In this document: piece by piece, positions 23,901 through 36,300 of the stretch | Numbering within the stretch: position 1 is the first letter of the stretch | Layout of the letters: every line of letters starts with the position of its first letter | Assembly (NCBI GenBank): GCA_030141605.1 | Contig: JAQGDQ010000181.1 | Span: 1 to 62,000 of the forward strand | DNA length: 62,000 bases | Direction: 5' to 3' | Source of the DNA: Tubiluchus corallicola | Lineage: Eukaryota > Priapulida > Priapulimorpha > Priapulimorphida > Tubiluchidae | Position numbers and translations under genes: made by a program | Notes under the pieces: model-generated | What the model saw: the letters and a program-made list of their open reading frames with translations, nothing else | Told to the model about the DNA's origin: nothing | Database searches by the model: none

Positions 23901-26900
23901 AGCATTTGACCTAGTACGTTTGCCTTGCCATCTATGGTAAGCTAAATAAATAAAAATTTACGTATATAATATTATAATTGGGTGGATGAGAATGATAAGT
24001 GTTCTCAGTGTTTAAAACAGTAGCTTGGTAATTTGTAAAGTATCAAATGAAAGGTATTGAAGAGACGAATTGAGTGAATGAGATTAGTTGACTTTGACCT
24101 ATGGGTCAAGGGTCAAAAAGTTAAAAGTTCCGGTTCTACTAAATCAAAATGTATTTTCTAGGTAATCAGGCATAGCAAATTCAATGGATGCATTAAGCAT
24201 TATTATGACCTTCATAACCTTGACCTATGAGTCAGAAGTGAAAAAATTACAAGTTCAAATATCATTAAAACTACTAATGCCAAGCACGTACGTGTTGCAA
24301 TCATTTTGAGAAACATTTTTATTTGTTAATACAAAACCAAAGCTGTTTCTTAAAGCATTTCCTGTGACAGAAACAGAAAAAGCGTTAACTAATTTAAAGT
24401 AATTATACACTTATAATAAACAGTATTATTATTGAATGAATTCTAGCCTCTTTGTAACAAAAATCGAGTTGTCCCTTTGACTTGGTACACTTATAATTAG
24501 TTTGTGTAATGGCTTCCCTTTCCTATCTACAAATGGAATTTTTTTACAGAACTATTACTCCCATCTGCTGAAGCCTTAATGAATTCTTCAAATACATAAT
24601 GTGAATGATAGCTTAACGATTTAGAGAAGTTTATATTGACGTTGTTGTTTAGTGACGACCCTGAGAAAGGGTTAAAAGCTAAACGTTGGTACAAGATGGA
24701 CGACTCTACTGAAATGAAAGTGGTAACTGTCGATCAAGGAGACTCGCCTAGAATTTTAATGAGTCGAGATCACACGCTTGTCATCAAGAAATTCTACAGA
24801 AAGGACCAGGGAACCTACTTCTGCAAAGACTTTCTGCAACTGGCTGGGGGATGGAAAGTCCTTTACAATGTGTACAGTAAGTGGCTCTCTAAGCATGTCA
24901 AAATTATTCAACACAAAACAAAATCGTTGTATAGATGCATTGCAGTGAGCTCTTTCGAATTTAGACTCTTTAGTTCATTGTAGACCGGTCATTAATTAAT
25001 TTAATGGGTAAATAATACAATTATTGGATGTTTAATACTCAAAGATTACATAAAATCATTATGTCTCAGGTCCTACAATGAAACCGACAAATAAACAAGT
25101 ATGCTAACATTTGCTTACATCTCTCAGCACAAACTATTTCCTAGAAACAGATTAGTTCGTAACATAGAAATGTACAGGTTCCAAAAGAACAACGCAATAG
25201 AAATATGTTTCTGTTTACGTTTATTGCTATAAAACATTACATTAATACGTATAATACAGAATTTACATTAGAAAATATAAATAAAAATAAAAGAAAAAAT
25301 GAATGTGTTAGTGAATAATAGAATTTACATAAAAAATACAGTTCTGTTAAATAAAATACTTTACATTGTTTTCATGATATTATAGCTGGCCAAGAAGTAG
25401 CCAGACTATGGTAGTCATTGAACTGCCTAGTATTGTACATCCAAAGTGTTTGGTCTAGTGTAAATCAGTTACTAAAAATATTAGGAAGCGTGCCATTAAA
25501 ATGTTTGTGAATAAAACAAGCAACTGAAATAAGCTGAAATAATCCGAAGAAAATATCAAAAAGTGAACGTAGATTAATGCATTATGACATCATAATGACG
25601 TACAAATAGTATTATTATATTTGCCTAAATCCAGTTTTTTTACCTTATAACTTAGCATAATTAAAGATTTCATGTGATGTAATATTGGTATGTTTATAGC
25701 ATTTGTTAGTGCGCTGTTTTTTTACGTTTTTTTTGCTTTTTTAATACCTGTACTAAACAGGTATTGGAAACCAGATTGCTTTGCACACATTACATTGGAG
25801 ATACAATTTCAACTCACTCTGATTACCGTCAGCTGATTAGTTTAAGTTGCTGTTTATTTTAGTAAAAGGTGCAGTTCAAAAACCTAAAAAGTCTAAGAAA
25901 AAAGATTCGCGGCTCAAATGGATCAGCGGAGACGAAGAAGAGGTTTTAGATTTAGGTAAACTTGCTTTCCTTTTATCCACAGGTCTGAATAATATCTAAA
26001 AAGTAAGCTTTTTTGCCATTTTGTCGCAAATGAAGAGATCTGCTTAAGAGTAATTTTTAGTTACTGCTCTATTGTAAAATGGACAACTGATCAGCTTTGA
26101 CGTTGAGATACAAAAACACTTTTTGTCGAACGAATAAACCGTTGTTAACTAATCATGAAATATTCGAAACCGATCAACTGATTGACCAATTAATTAACTA
26201 ATCAGCCTTTTCAGCTGGTTAACTGGTTAACTTTTCAAATGTTTTCTTCGTTCAGAGTACGTTGAAAGAGTACAAAAGAAGCCAAATGTGACGGTAAAGT
26301 TAGAGTGTCCACGGTAAGTGTTTCATGTTTAAACTAAACTGCTAAAGGCAGATTTTGCAAAGGTGGAAGTTTAGCTTTTATGAGAGGAGACGGGGTAACA
26401 TAGAACAAGAAAAGTGGGGTGGTTGTAGTGTAATGAAGTAGAGTGGAGTGGAGCGAGGTGAGGTAAAGTAATGTGAGTTAAGACGAGATGAGAATGACGT
26501 TCTTGCGTAACTATTATTGCTACATCAGAGTATTAACTGCAGATTACAATTTATTTTTTAATGATCAGATCAGATGATAGTTTGTAATTAAATTGAAGCT
26601 TCGATTTGTAAAAAAAAACTGAAGACGGTTTCTCTTATCGCTTATCTTTTCAGCTCTTATTATAATGTTTACAACAGACCATAAATATTTTCTTCGTCAC
26701 TTGTAGAGGAAAAGACGCTGATTTTGTGATTTGGTGTAAAGGTGTATATGTGCTGACATCTGGTGACGACGGTGGAAAAATTCAAATAAACGCAAAGAAT
26801 GAGTTGAGCATTCACAATTTGAGCACTACCAGTACAGGAACTTACAGTTGTTTGATTGATCACACAGTTCGAGCTGAATTTAAAGTTTCCTTAACCACAG

Positions 26901-29900
26901 AAGATGAAACTACACCATCATGTAGGTTCCTTTCATATACTTACTTTAAGCGTTGATAATCAAAATCGATGCCTATGACAGAATTGTAGAATACACTCTT
27001 GTCATATGGACAAATTTTAATTTTCAAGAAACACGCGTAGAAATTGTTATAATGTTTGACTACTTTTGGTGGCTTATCTGTTAAATCTGTTTGGTCATGT
27101 GATGTGACGTAGAAAAGTCATAGGCTTTTCGTGGCTCCTCTGGTCGGTTCTTTCGGATTTCGGATTCCAGGATGATGCAAACTTTGTAAAGTTAGACAGA
27201 GATTTGTTGAAGTAAACTTGCTATTCAACTTTTCCTGTGTACTTCATGCTGGTTATTTCTGCGAAAGAGGTGCCGTGGTGGTAAAAACACCTATCCATTT
27301 ACCTGCCAAATCAACGAGGCCTTTCCATAGCGACGGTTTTATACCTGGTAATCAATGCCACTATGCAATGGCTTCGTACTGACGAGAGCATCACAATGTA
27401 AAGGGGGTTCAAAATAAATAGCATTTCGCTCCAGTAACAATACATTTTATATGTTTATTGTTTGGTACCTTATTAATAGAGATTATTAATTAATACTATA
27501 CAGCAATATTTATACAGCAGTATACAGTTGTAACATTTTTTGAACACAATGTTTCCAGTTTATTGCCATCTCTTCACATATAATAATGCACGCCTTAGTA
27601 CATTAATGAATTATCTGTTAACATAGACAAATTTTAGTAAATGAATAATGAATTCTAATATTTTGGTTCATTGCTTTATCTATCTAGTTTTTGTTTGTTT
27701 GTTTGTTTGTTTATCTAACATTCAAACAGCATGGTGATTACAGCCCTACATAATGAAAAATGAAGATTTAATGCAGTTTCAGCCTATTTACTTGAGGAAT
27801 ACATATAATTAAAGCATTCTATTTACATTGTCCGTTAAGATGTATCATCCTTGGATGCTGGACAGTTTTGTCGTAACTCTTGTTACATAATTCTTGACCA
27901 ACAGAAAAACACTATTCTCTTCTGAATTCTTTATAAAAGATTCATCTCTGGTGAAACAAAACTTAGAACCCTGGTAAAAAGATTGATGCGCTTGCTTTCT
28001 AAGATAATGTAGTTTAGACAGCAAAAATGTGTTGTACTTTATTAACTACGAATTTCTAATTTGAACATAGGAACAGTCCCCTCATTAATACAATTAGCAA
28101 GAATACTTATATATCTTTTATTAATAATGTTATTATGTGTTTATAATATTACAAAAATATCATGTCTACATAGCTAATCGTTTAAATACTCGCAAACTGT
28201 TCTAGAATGTCTGCGAAAAGTGAAAAATTCGTGAGTAGCAGTGAATGAAATAAATGAGAGTAAATGATTATTTCTAACATAAAGTTAAGTAAATGATGAG
28301 TAATTTGTTTATTTCTTTTTTTTTTGTTATTTAAACATTTTAGTTGAAGAATTACACAAACCAGCTTCAGCCAGTGTCAGAATCGTGTGCCCGTAAGTAC
28401 TAATTAGCAGCAGTTATACACATTAAACTTTAAGTGTCTATTAAAATTTCAGGTTCAAACACTAGACGTTGTACTTTGCAACATTGTACTTTACGAAGAT
28501 TACACGAAGCTTAATTACACGAGGGTATTCAATACATCAAAAATAAGTTAGTTCAATTTCGAACACTACACCGTAAAGTAGCTGATCAACTGTTTCACAG
28601 AATTCAGTGTTACTATTTTATATTATGCTGCACTTACTATAATGTGCGCTATAATATACTATTATAATAATGTTTTTTGTTACAAACAAAAGAAGCTCAT
28701 TCTCCTTTCAATTTTTGTGTTACTTTTAACAACTGTGCTCTTATTTAGTCAATTATTTTCAGGTTAGCACCGTGTCCTCAAACGGTGCTTTGGCTGGGTG
28801 AGCAAAGTCAAAACCTGACAAGTGGTGCCCTCAACGGCAGAATAACAGTGAAGCCAGATCATGTGCTCACGATTATCAAACTGCTGCCCAATAACACACA
28901 GATTATCAGATGTCTCTGTGATACTGATACCGTTTACTATTCTCTGCTTGTGGTTGACCTTACAGGTTAGCATCTTTACTAAATTGATAGAACTACTTGC
29001 TTATGGCAGGCTTTCTGGACCATTTTTGGCAAAATTGAAATCTGTATTTACAAGCAAACTCAAACAACGCTTAAATTTTCATAAAACACAAAACGAAATT
29101 ATTGTCGACTTTTATCGTCCTTCCTCGTCGTTTACTGAAATCGCACCTTTGTTACACTCATGATTCCTTTGTCTTTTGTCAACCAATAAATTCGTGTGTC
29201 ATCGTCATTAAATTTCTGCTTCAGTTTTCATATTATTTTTTCTGCAAACTCAGTAAAAGGTTAATGAAAGCTAATATCATTATTATAAAGGCCAATTTTG
29301 AACACTGTTGGTATCAGTCATTGTGTTTTGTAATTGTGAAGCCAGAGAAGTAAAAACGTTGAACAATGTTTTCGGAACCCAGATGTCACGCAAATTCTCA
29401 CTGAAGCAAAAATTTTGCAATCTGTTCACATTATTTTTGCTGACAATTTTTTGACGGTAGATGCCAAGTTCAAAATCATCATTGTGTCAAAGGCCTCTAA
29501 TATCCTATTATTGAAAATAATCGCTTCTTCAAACTCTCAAACATTTGTTTAAAGCACAGAATAAAAGTCCGCACAAGAGTCTTTTGATAAACTGTTACCT
29601 CAAACATCACGGATGATTATAACATTTCTATTTGTACTCTCATAAAGACACTAAATTACTAAATATAAAAAAGTGTTTGCAGCTCTACTAGAACTCGAAT
29701 TCTTTACCACCTGCTTTCCGGGCGGACAGCTATGTATTCTCATTTTTATGTTAACCATTGTTGTCACATCACAGGTACTTACTCTGATCTAATAATTGAT
29801 ATTCGATATTAGCCATTATTCAGCAGCCAATGCATTATACCTACTCTACAGTGGTCAGCTAGAGAAATGGCACGCTCGGGAATTTACAAATATTAAATAC

Positions 29901-32900
29901 TAAGTACAAAATTGGCTGTTATAATTATCGGTGAAAAAAGTTTTATGCTGTTTTGAAAATTGATGGTCTTGTGCGTTTTTTAGAGTTTCCTGTCCACACT
30001 TTTAAGAAACTGGTTGGCAACAGAATCACGCTAAAATGTCCAATGCCTCCCAAACCTGACGTCCCGGTTTCTCAAACGAGATGGACAAAAGGAACGTCGC
30101 TTCTGCGTCCTGTTGGCTCGGGTGGTCGGCTTACCATTCGGAACTCGACACGCCTTGTTCTGAAAGACCTACAACTGTCTGACAATGCAACGTTTATTTG
30201 TGTGCACGATGGAAAAATCAGAGCTCAGTTCATCGTCAGAGTATCTCAAAACGCACAAGACATGGGTAAGGTGCACAATAAAAATGTCGCAGGAAAAAAT
30301 GACACACTTGTGCCGTTTTTTCCTGTGCCATTTTTACCTACCGTATATACTCGCATATAAGCCTACATCGCATATAAGCCGACCCCCTAAAAGTGCTTTA
30401 AAATGGCTAGTTTTTGCAAAAACCCGTATATAAGCCGACCATCAACTTGTCTAATTTTACTCCATACCCAATCAACAAAATTGATCCCTTTTTGTCACAT
30501 TTTGTTAATTGAGTATTTTTGGTTCATAGAAATTTTTTACTATAAAGATGCAAAATGCTTACTTTTATGTTACATACTAGAAGAAATAGAACAAATTATA
30601 CATTTTGATATGAATAAAGAAGAAAATATTTTGTTTTCTATTTATTCACAAAAAATTATAACATTTCTGAGATACAGTCTTATAAGAGTCAGATAGCGAT
30701 GAAAATGTGTGGCTGGAAAATTGGCATTAGTGTCTGTCCTTGTGTTCATTTTGTTTCATGCGCATATAAGCCGACCCCCTGATTTCAGTATTGTATTTTA
30801 TAGTTCTAAATTCGGCTTATATGCGAGTATATACGGTACTTTTCTACTTGTGTCATTTTTTCTTACGGCATTTTTATCTGTGCCGCTTTTATCTAAATTC
30901 GACATGTGTATGTGCCCATGTCTAAATTTACTTTTCCTGTTTTTGTCCTATTATCGTTATTATTATTTTATTTGTTTTTTATTTTTTTATCATATGACAT
31001 AGTTTAAATCAATGATGTCTCTTCTCTAATACAAGTTTCTGTTCCATGATTTTCGTGTTTGGGACGACGAATTTGTTTATTTTTTGCTGTTTTTGTCCAC
31101 TAAACTGCTTACCCATCCAGCTTCACCTGGTATGTAAGTCCTGTGACATTAATTTCTATATAAATTTCTCTCTGTCTGCTTCAAGGTCACATAGTTCTAA
31201 TTTTTAAATTATTATAAAACTTATTACGACATCTTCGTTACTTTACAGATTTGGCTACTAGCATGACATTACTTGGCTACAGCTTTGCCGGCTGCTTTGG
31301 TGTCATTCTCATCGTTGTGTTGCTAAAACATTGCCATCGTTTGAGGCAGGTCGTACCTAAGAAGTCAAAAACTTCAGAAAAAGAAAGTGCCGAAGTAAAA
31401 GAAGGAGAATTAGAAGGAAAAGAAGAAGATAGTGGCAGCGAAGGAACGTTATCTGACGAGTCAACTGCTGAAAGTTCTACGTCCGAGGCAGAACAAAAGC
31501 ATCCAACCTTTGGTCCAAAATCTGTCACAAAAAGCCCTGTGCCCCGCGGACTTTCACCAAGCTCCTTGTCATCGTCTGAAGATAGCCTGTCATCAGAAGA
31601 AACTATTCCTAAAGTCTCAAACCAAAAACTACAACAACGCCCTTTACTGGTGAAACAACAATCAAATAAACGTCACAATCAATTTGATGCTAATGTGAAC
31701 AATAATGCAACAAAATCATTTATGCTGAACCTAGCTCAACATAGGAACGTAAACAATAATTCAAAATCTTCACCTGTGCTAAAACTAATCCGGCCTGTGA
31801 ACAATCAGTCAGTGACCTCACATACTCAGAAAGCCTATTCCAGGCCAATTAACATGAACTCAAACAGTTCTAAGAACATACCTATGTACACACAAATGGC
31901 TACAAGTCAACAATTTACTACTTCTAATCAGCACTTAACTACATATAGACACCAACATCCAATGTTAAATTGTCAGATTAATGTAAACAATAATTCAGCA
32001 AGCTCACCTATCATTAAGCAAATTCTCAGGTATAGACCGTTTGCAAGTTCTTCTCTTACAGATTCCGGCCCGCGGTATTTCCCATTGCCAACCAGCGACT
32101 TTCGACCTCGGCACACCAGGTCAAAGCCGCCAAAGTTAAAGAAAAAGCCAGTGGTCACGACGCTCAAAACTGAGACTAGTACAACAAAGCCATTATTGGG
32201 TAATAAAGTTGAACTTCAGCTACCCCAAAAGACAAGGAAAATAGGTGAAAATTTTCGCCTAGACCGCTTGAATGAAGCACACCTTAAGAAACCACATCAA
32301 CAAATTACGAATGCAGCAAGATCTACTAAATCACATCGAAGGGCTGTGAATAAACCGCCAAAGTCTACCAAAACGTACCAAGAAGTCATGAATGAACTCT
32401 CTCCTGCCAACCGACATCTTTCAACAAATTCAGCTTCAAGTGTTACTATATCACATCGAAATCTCGTCAATGAGCCTACAAGCTCTCTTAATTCAGGCTC
32501 CCACTTCTCATTAACTAGATATGGAGAATCAGAATTAGCCTTCATGGAAGGTATAGTGAGAGAGGTACAGCTGACAAATATTTCCTTCACTAGTTCGTCT
32601 GAAGTTGTAACCGGATCTAAACACTCTACATCAACCCTAGAGTCAATCACTTCTAACAATTTCGAGGAGCTTTTCCAAGATAGACTGATAAAAAATCCTG
32701 AATCTGAAACAAGCTATGATTCGTTGACCACTGTTAAGCGGAACTGTTCAACCTCTTCAGATTCAGACAATTTATCAACCCGGTCTTCTGACACACTGGA
32801 GACGGAGTTAGAAGACTTAATCATTATGGAGTCCGAGACGGATGATACACCCACTACCATTACCATGGACAGTGACGTACAAAAAAGTCGTAATAATTTT

Positions 32901-32918
32901 TTTGGATTTGTGTGCTGA
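20947..32918 (+). CDS. Four-Ig-domain type I membrane receptor with N-terminal helical region and long Ser/Asn-rich tail; unrecognised architecture
   Basis: Exons: 20947-21007, 21137-21263, 21510-21632, 22355-22420, 23293-23418, 23814-23936, 24653-24876, 25863-25955, 26256-26313, 26707-26921, 28344-28392, 28763-28965, 29984-30265, 31249-32918; all phases agree, giving 1139 residues. Residues 1-20 are a signal peptide. Residues ~21-195 are charged and probably helical, with a KRRRQKR cluster. Four Ig-like domains follow: Ig1 (LPC...GTYFC), Ig2 (LEC...VIWCK...GTYSC), Ig3 (IVC...RCLC, weak) and Ig4 (LKC...TRWTK...FIC). A Lys-rich linker (KPKKSKKK) sits between Ig1 and Ig2. A membrane segment (~590-612, GVILIVVLL) precedes a tail of about 525 residues, first acidic and then Ser/Asn/Lys-rich, with repeated NVNNN motifs. 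A cell-surface receptor or adhesion role is inferred; ligand unknown. Exon joining is by phase and needs transcript proof. Confidence 0.85.
22953..23175. mobile_element. TTAA-flanked MITE-like element rich in CTCGCGAGAG motifs
   Basis: The 223-bp segment begins TTAAGACTAGA and ends TCTAGTCTGAACGCGCCTTAA, so both ends share an inverted GACTAGA and are flanked by TTAA. Inside are many inverted CTCTCGCG/ACTCGCGAGAG words. TTAA target sites are typical of piggyBac and Kolobok elements, but no transposase is present. It lies in intron 4 of the Ig receptor. Confidence 0.5.
24085..24275. repeat. Tandem pair of ~125-bp units with TTGACCTATGGGTCA half-sites
   Basis: ACTTTGACCTATGGGTCAAG near 24092 recurs as ACCTTGACCTATGAGTCAGA near 24212, each followed by AAAAAxTTAxAAGTTC. 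The half-sites TGACCT/GGGTCA resemble nuclear-receptor half-sites, but similar words are common in dispersed invertebrate repeats. Intronic. Confidence 0.45.
29685..29745 (-). repeat. Degenerate SINE B-box region
   Basis: Minus-strand AATTCGAGTTCTAGTAGAGC resembles a decayed B box with family-like flanks. Intronic in the Ig receptor; weakly supported. Confidence 0.3.
30341..30836. mobile_element. Non-autonomous DNA transposon with 23-bp perfect terminal inverted repeats and TA flanks
   Basis: The left end CCGTATATACTCGCATATAA is matched exactly by the right end TTATATGCGAGTATATACGG, each flanked by TA. The word CATATAAGCCGAC recurs at 30369, 30427 and 30764 as a subterminal motif. No transposase frame is present. 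TA target duplications and subterminal repeats suit a Tc1/mariner-pogo type element. It lies in the last intron of the Ig receptor. Confidence 0.85.
31121..31129 (+). other. Possible 9-nt microexon in the Ig receptor
   Basis: A 9-nt segment CTTCACCTG sits between a CATCCAG acceptor and a GTATGTAAGT donor. It enters and leaves in phase 1, matching the introns on both sides, and would add three residues (Ala-Ser-Pro) just before the membrane segment. This may be chance. Confidence 0.25.
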
Positions 32919-32988
32919 TTTTAGCTCCATGAGTTAGGTTTGTGTTTAGGTTTTGACATGTTAGTATGGTTGTTATACTATAATAATC

Positions 32989-32994
32989 AATAAA
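32989..32994 (+). terminator. Polyadenylation signal of the Ig receptor
   Basis: AATAAA lies about 70 bp after the stop codon at 32918 and is followed by a GTGGGTTTCTG stretch. Confidence 0.6.
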
Positions 32995-32999
32995 GTGGG

Positions 33000-35095
33000 T
33001 TTCTGCAGTTCCTCAAATGCAGTACCTATGTATAAGTAATAAAAGAGACCGTGTAAATATTATATTTTATTATAACGAATGTTTATAATTAATCGCAAAT
33101 GTTTTTTTCAATACAGGCCTACCACTAAGGAAATTAATGTAAATCTGCTGCTACGGGGCATTCAAATTTATCAGGTGTGTACGGAAAAGAAAATGTGTTA
33201 TTACTGTGTGGCAGGACCGATAACGTTGAGTGTTAAATGACTGTGCAGATAGACTTATATGTCAGGTAGTAGCACAATCTTGTATTCCAGGCGCTTGCCT
33301 ATACAATGTTGTGTCTATCCTTGCATACTTCATATTCCAACAGAATGTGGCTGGTGCGGTGAAATGATCTGCCAGCTACTCTAGATCTCGTGACAGAAGG
33401 AATTTCATTATTTTTTACTGAAAAAAGAGCTACTGTTAACTTATCACACGTACGCAAGATCCATGTGCACTGGTACTCTTTATTCCGCTTTACCATTACG
33501 AATGTTAATCTAATGACGCACCATTAGGCTCATGTATCTAATGCTACTTTGGGCTGGTCTATCTAGGCTGGAGAATCAAATATGAAACTATGTGATAAAA
33601 AACTACTAACTTTTTTATTTTGTTAGCCTTAAGCATTAGTTCTGGAACCAGAAAAATAAAACTAGAAATTTTTAGCCTATTGTGTAAGTTTTTTCTTGTC
33701 TTTACTAGGTCTAAGCGAGCCCACATCCTAGCCCTTGCAATTCCTCGCGAATTAAAGCTTGAGTCACTGAAATACTTTAATATAATCCTCGTCTGTTGCC
33801 CATTAACCAAAGCAGCCAGACGAAACATTTAGTAAAGCCGCCAATTAAAGTTAAGTTTCCCAGCTAAAAGTTTTAATCGCGTGCTGCGCCAATTTAAAAC
33901 AGGCAAACTCGTAGTATTATTTTAACCTATTAAAATGGGTAATTTGTTTACTGTTTATAAGAACTCTTTCATTTTAAGCAGCAGTTCTGTGATCTATACC
34001 AATCAGACGAAATTAATTTACAAGCTAAATATTGCTGTTGATGCTTTTACTGGGAGAAAAACCTGCCTTCTGTGTTTGTCGTATTTTGTAAGATTGCGCT
34101 TAGAGAAATGTTTGAGTAAAACGAACAGCCTAATATTTTTTGTTTTGGAGTCAGTTTAACATAAACACCGCATTTCTCGAATTTTGTAGATCAGCTCATA
34201 AATGCCAGTCGGTTGAATTTCGTAGAAGCAGCTTTAAAACTAACTTCACTGCATTTTTGAATTAATCAGTTCAGCTCTAAAATGAGTTTGGCTGTTTGAA
34301 TAATCCTGTGTAATAAATGGTCTATCGTCTTTGACATTTTGACACCGTAATTCACTTTATACTGCAAGTTACTAAATAACAATCAACAGTTAAATTTTGA
34401 AAGAAGAAGACACTGAAAAATTATCAACCAAGCAAGTTTCGAACCCAGAATCTTATGATATCAGGAAAATAAGCTATATCCAACAGACCTGTCAACTCAC
34501 ATAGTTAAAGTATTAAATGTACGACAATAATTTGTTATCAAAGGCCGTTTTTAAGGACATTGTACACTTAAAAAATGAAACGTTTTGCATTAAATCCAAT
34601 TTGCTGATCTGGTGAGTATATTATTGAATAAAATTTAATTATTAAAAACTAGAAACTAATTTGTTAAATTAAACAAATAAAACGAACCTAAACTCGTCAT
34701 TAGTGTCACGATTCAAAGTTGCATGTTATTTTCCTTTAAAACGTGCAGACAATGTATTCAGTGTTGAAGTTCTATTAGCTTAAAAGCAGTTCAGATGGTT
34801 TGGTTACGTTGCGCCAATGAGTGATGCTACAATCCAAAACTACTTTCTGTGGCCAGCTATTAACAGCAGCAAAATGCAGTGGAGGACAAGGATGCATTGA
34901 AAAGTCTTATCAAAGCAGATGGTTGCAGACATCGAGAAGTAGGAAAATCAAGCAATGGATAGAGGGGAATTTGGAAAATAACTAGTAAAAGTGCTATCAA
35001 CGTTTGAAGCTGGTCGCACATCAAGCTACTAATAGAAGAAAATGATTGGCAGTCATCCATTTTCACCCAGTGCTACAGATACTGTAATATATTGC
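33000..35095. other. Intergenic region without supported genes
   Basis: Short open frames on both strands at 33559-33832 overlap each other and are unrecognised; the text resembles repeat sequence. A SINE-like segment is noted at 34425-34505. Nothing else is supported. Confidence 0.5.
34425..34505 (-). repeat. tRNA-derived SINE copy, degenerate
   Basis: The plus strand reads ACTGAAAAATTATCAACCAA then TTTCGAACCCAGAATCTTAT, the same order of words as the copies near 200 and 37260. On the minus strand this gives the B box GGGTTCGAAACTTG. Confidence 0.5.
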
Positions 35096-35099
35096 AGAA

Positions 35100-36300
35100 C
35101 AGAATTTTTCCAGAAATTTATTAGCATACTGTAGTAAAGCCCGTATTAAAGTCTAACTTAGACTCCAATTTATTACAAATTTATCGTCCAATTTCTAACC
35201 TTTCATTCTTATCTAAAGACATTGAGTGAGCAGCATCGTCTCAGTTAGCACAGTAATGGCAAGCCAATGGACTGGGTGAGCTATTTCAGTCTGTCTACAG
35301 GCAGGGCTGCAGTACTGAAATTGCATTGTTGCGTGTTCAGAATGACATCCTAAAGTCTATAGGCAAGCAGCTGGTTAACTGACTACTACTACTTGATGTT
35401 AGTTCTGCATTTGATACATTTGGCCATGACATCTTGTTGATAAGTCTTGAGAAACGCACCAGTATAAAAAAAACTAGTTCTGGATTGGTTTAAATGTTAC
35501 CTTGGTAATCGTACACAGTGTGCGCGCATTAAAAACGTTACATCTTCAAAAATTAGTGTCCAGTCTGGAGTCTCAGAGGGCTCAGTGCTTTGCTCAATTT
35601 TATATCCACTATATATGTGCTCCCTGGTAAAGTGAGATATTTTCTTGACAAACCAACTTCGGAACAGCTCATTCATGCATTTGTAACAAGTCTACTAGAC
35701 CACTGCAACTCTCTTCTTTTTGGTGTATTAGTTTGTCATTAACTGAAATTGCAACGGGTTCAAATTGCTGCTGCGCGGTTGATCTCTCAGACAAAAACAT
35801 TTGATCACATAGCTCTAGTCTTGGTTCAGTTACACTGGTTGCCTGTGCACTTCCGAATAGAATTAAAAATCTTGCTACTTGCTGTACAAATGCTTGAACG
35901 GTGCTGCTCCAAATTACTTAACAAAGCTACTTTCTTCGTATGCGCCTTGTAGGTATAATTTAAATGTGTCAAGGTTTAGTCTTGTCACCTATGGTGCTCG
36001 GTCGTTTGCTTATGCTGCCCCGCATCTTTGGAATCAGCTGCCCCTACATTTGAAAACGTTTTCATCACTTCCTTGTTTTAAATCTAAAATTAAAACACTC
36101 ACTTTCGCGTGCGTTTAGTAACTCGTAATCTGTAACTTTTAGTTGTTTCTGTAAATTTTAGTCACCGTAATTTGATAAGTTTTAATTCGTGTAGTGCAAC
36201 ATTTTTAGTTTTTTTTTAATTTTAACTCCGTAAAGCCGAAGAGCCATCTGGGAAGTCAGGCTAATGAATTATTATAAATTATTATTATTATTAATTAATT
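35100..36300 (+). pseudogene. Decayed CR1/L2-like LINE reverse transcriptase, 3' half
   Basis: Conceptual translation across several frames gives the order of a non-LTR reverse transcriptase: a YRPISNLSFLSK-like block, LLLDVSSAFDT with the catalytic Asp, then VSxGSVLxxILYxxY near the usual YxDD region. After a gap come HCNSLLFGV, LQRVQIAAARLI, LHWLPVHFRIELK and APHLWNQLPLHLK, which form the conserved C-terminal end of CR1/L2-type LINEs. Numerous stops and shifts show it is dead. An AATTATTATAAATTATT run at 36265-36300 looks like the simple-repeat 3' tail. Confidence 0.85.

Noticed and set aside
33559-33832. Overlapping frames on both strands
   Set aside because: Mutually shadowing and unrecognised; most likely repeat sequence.
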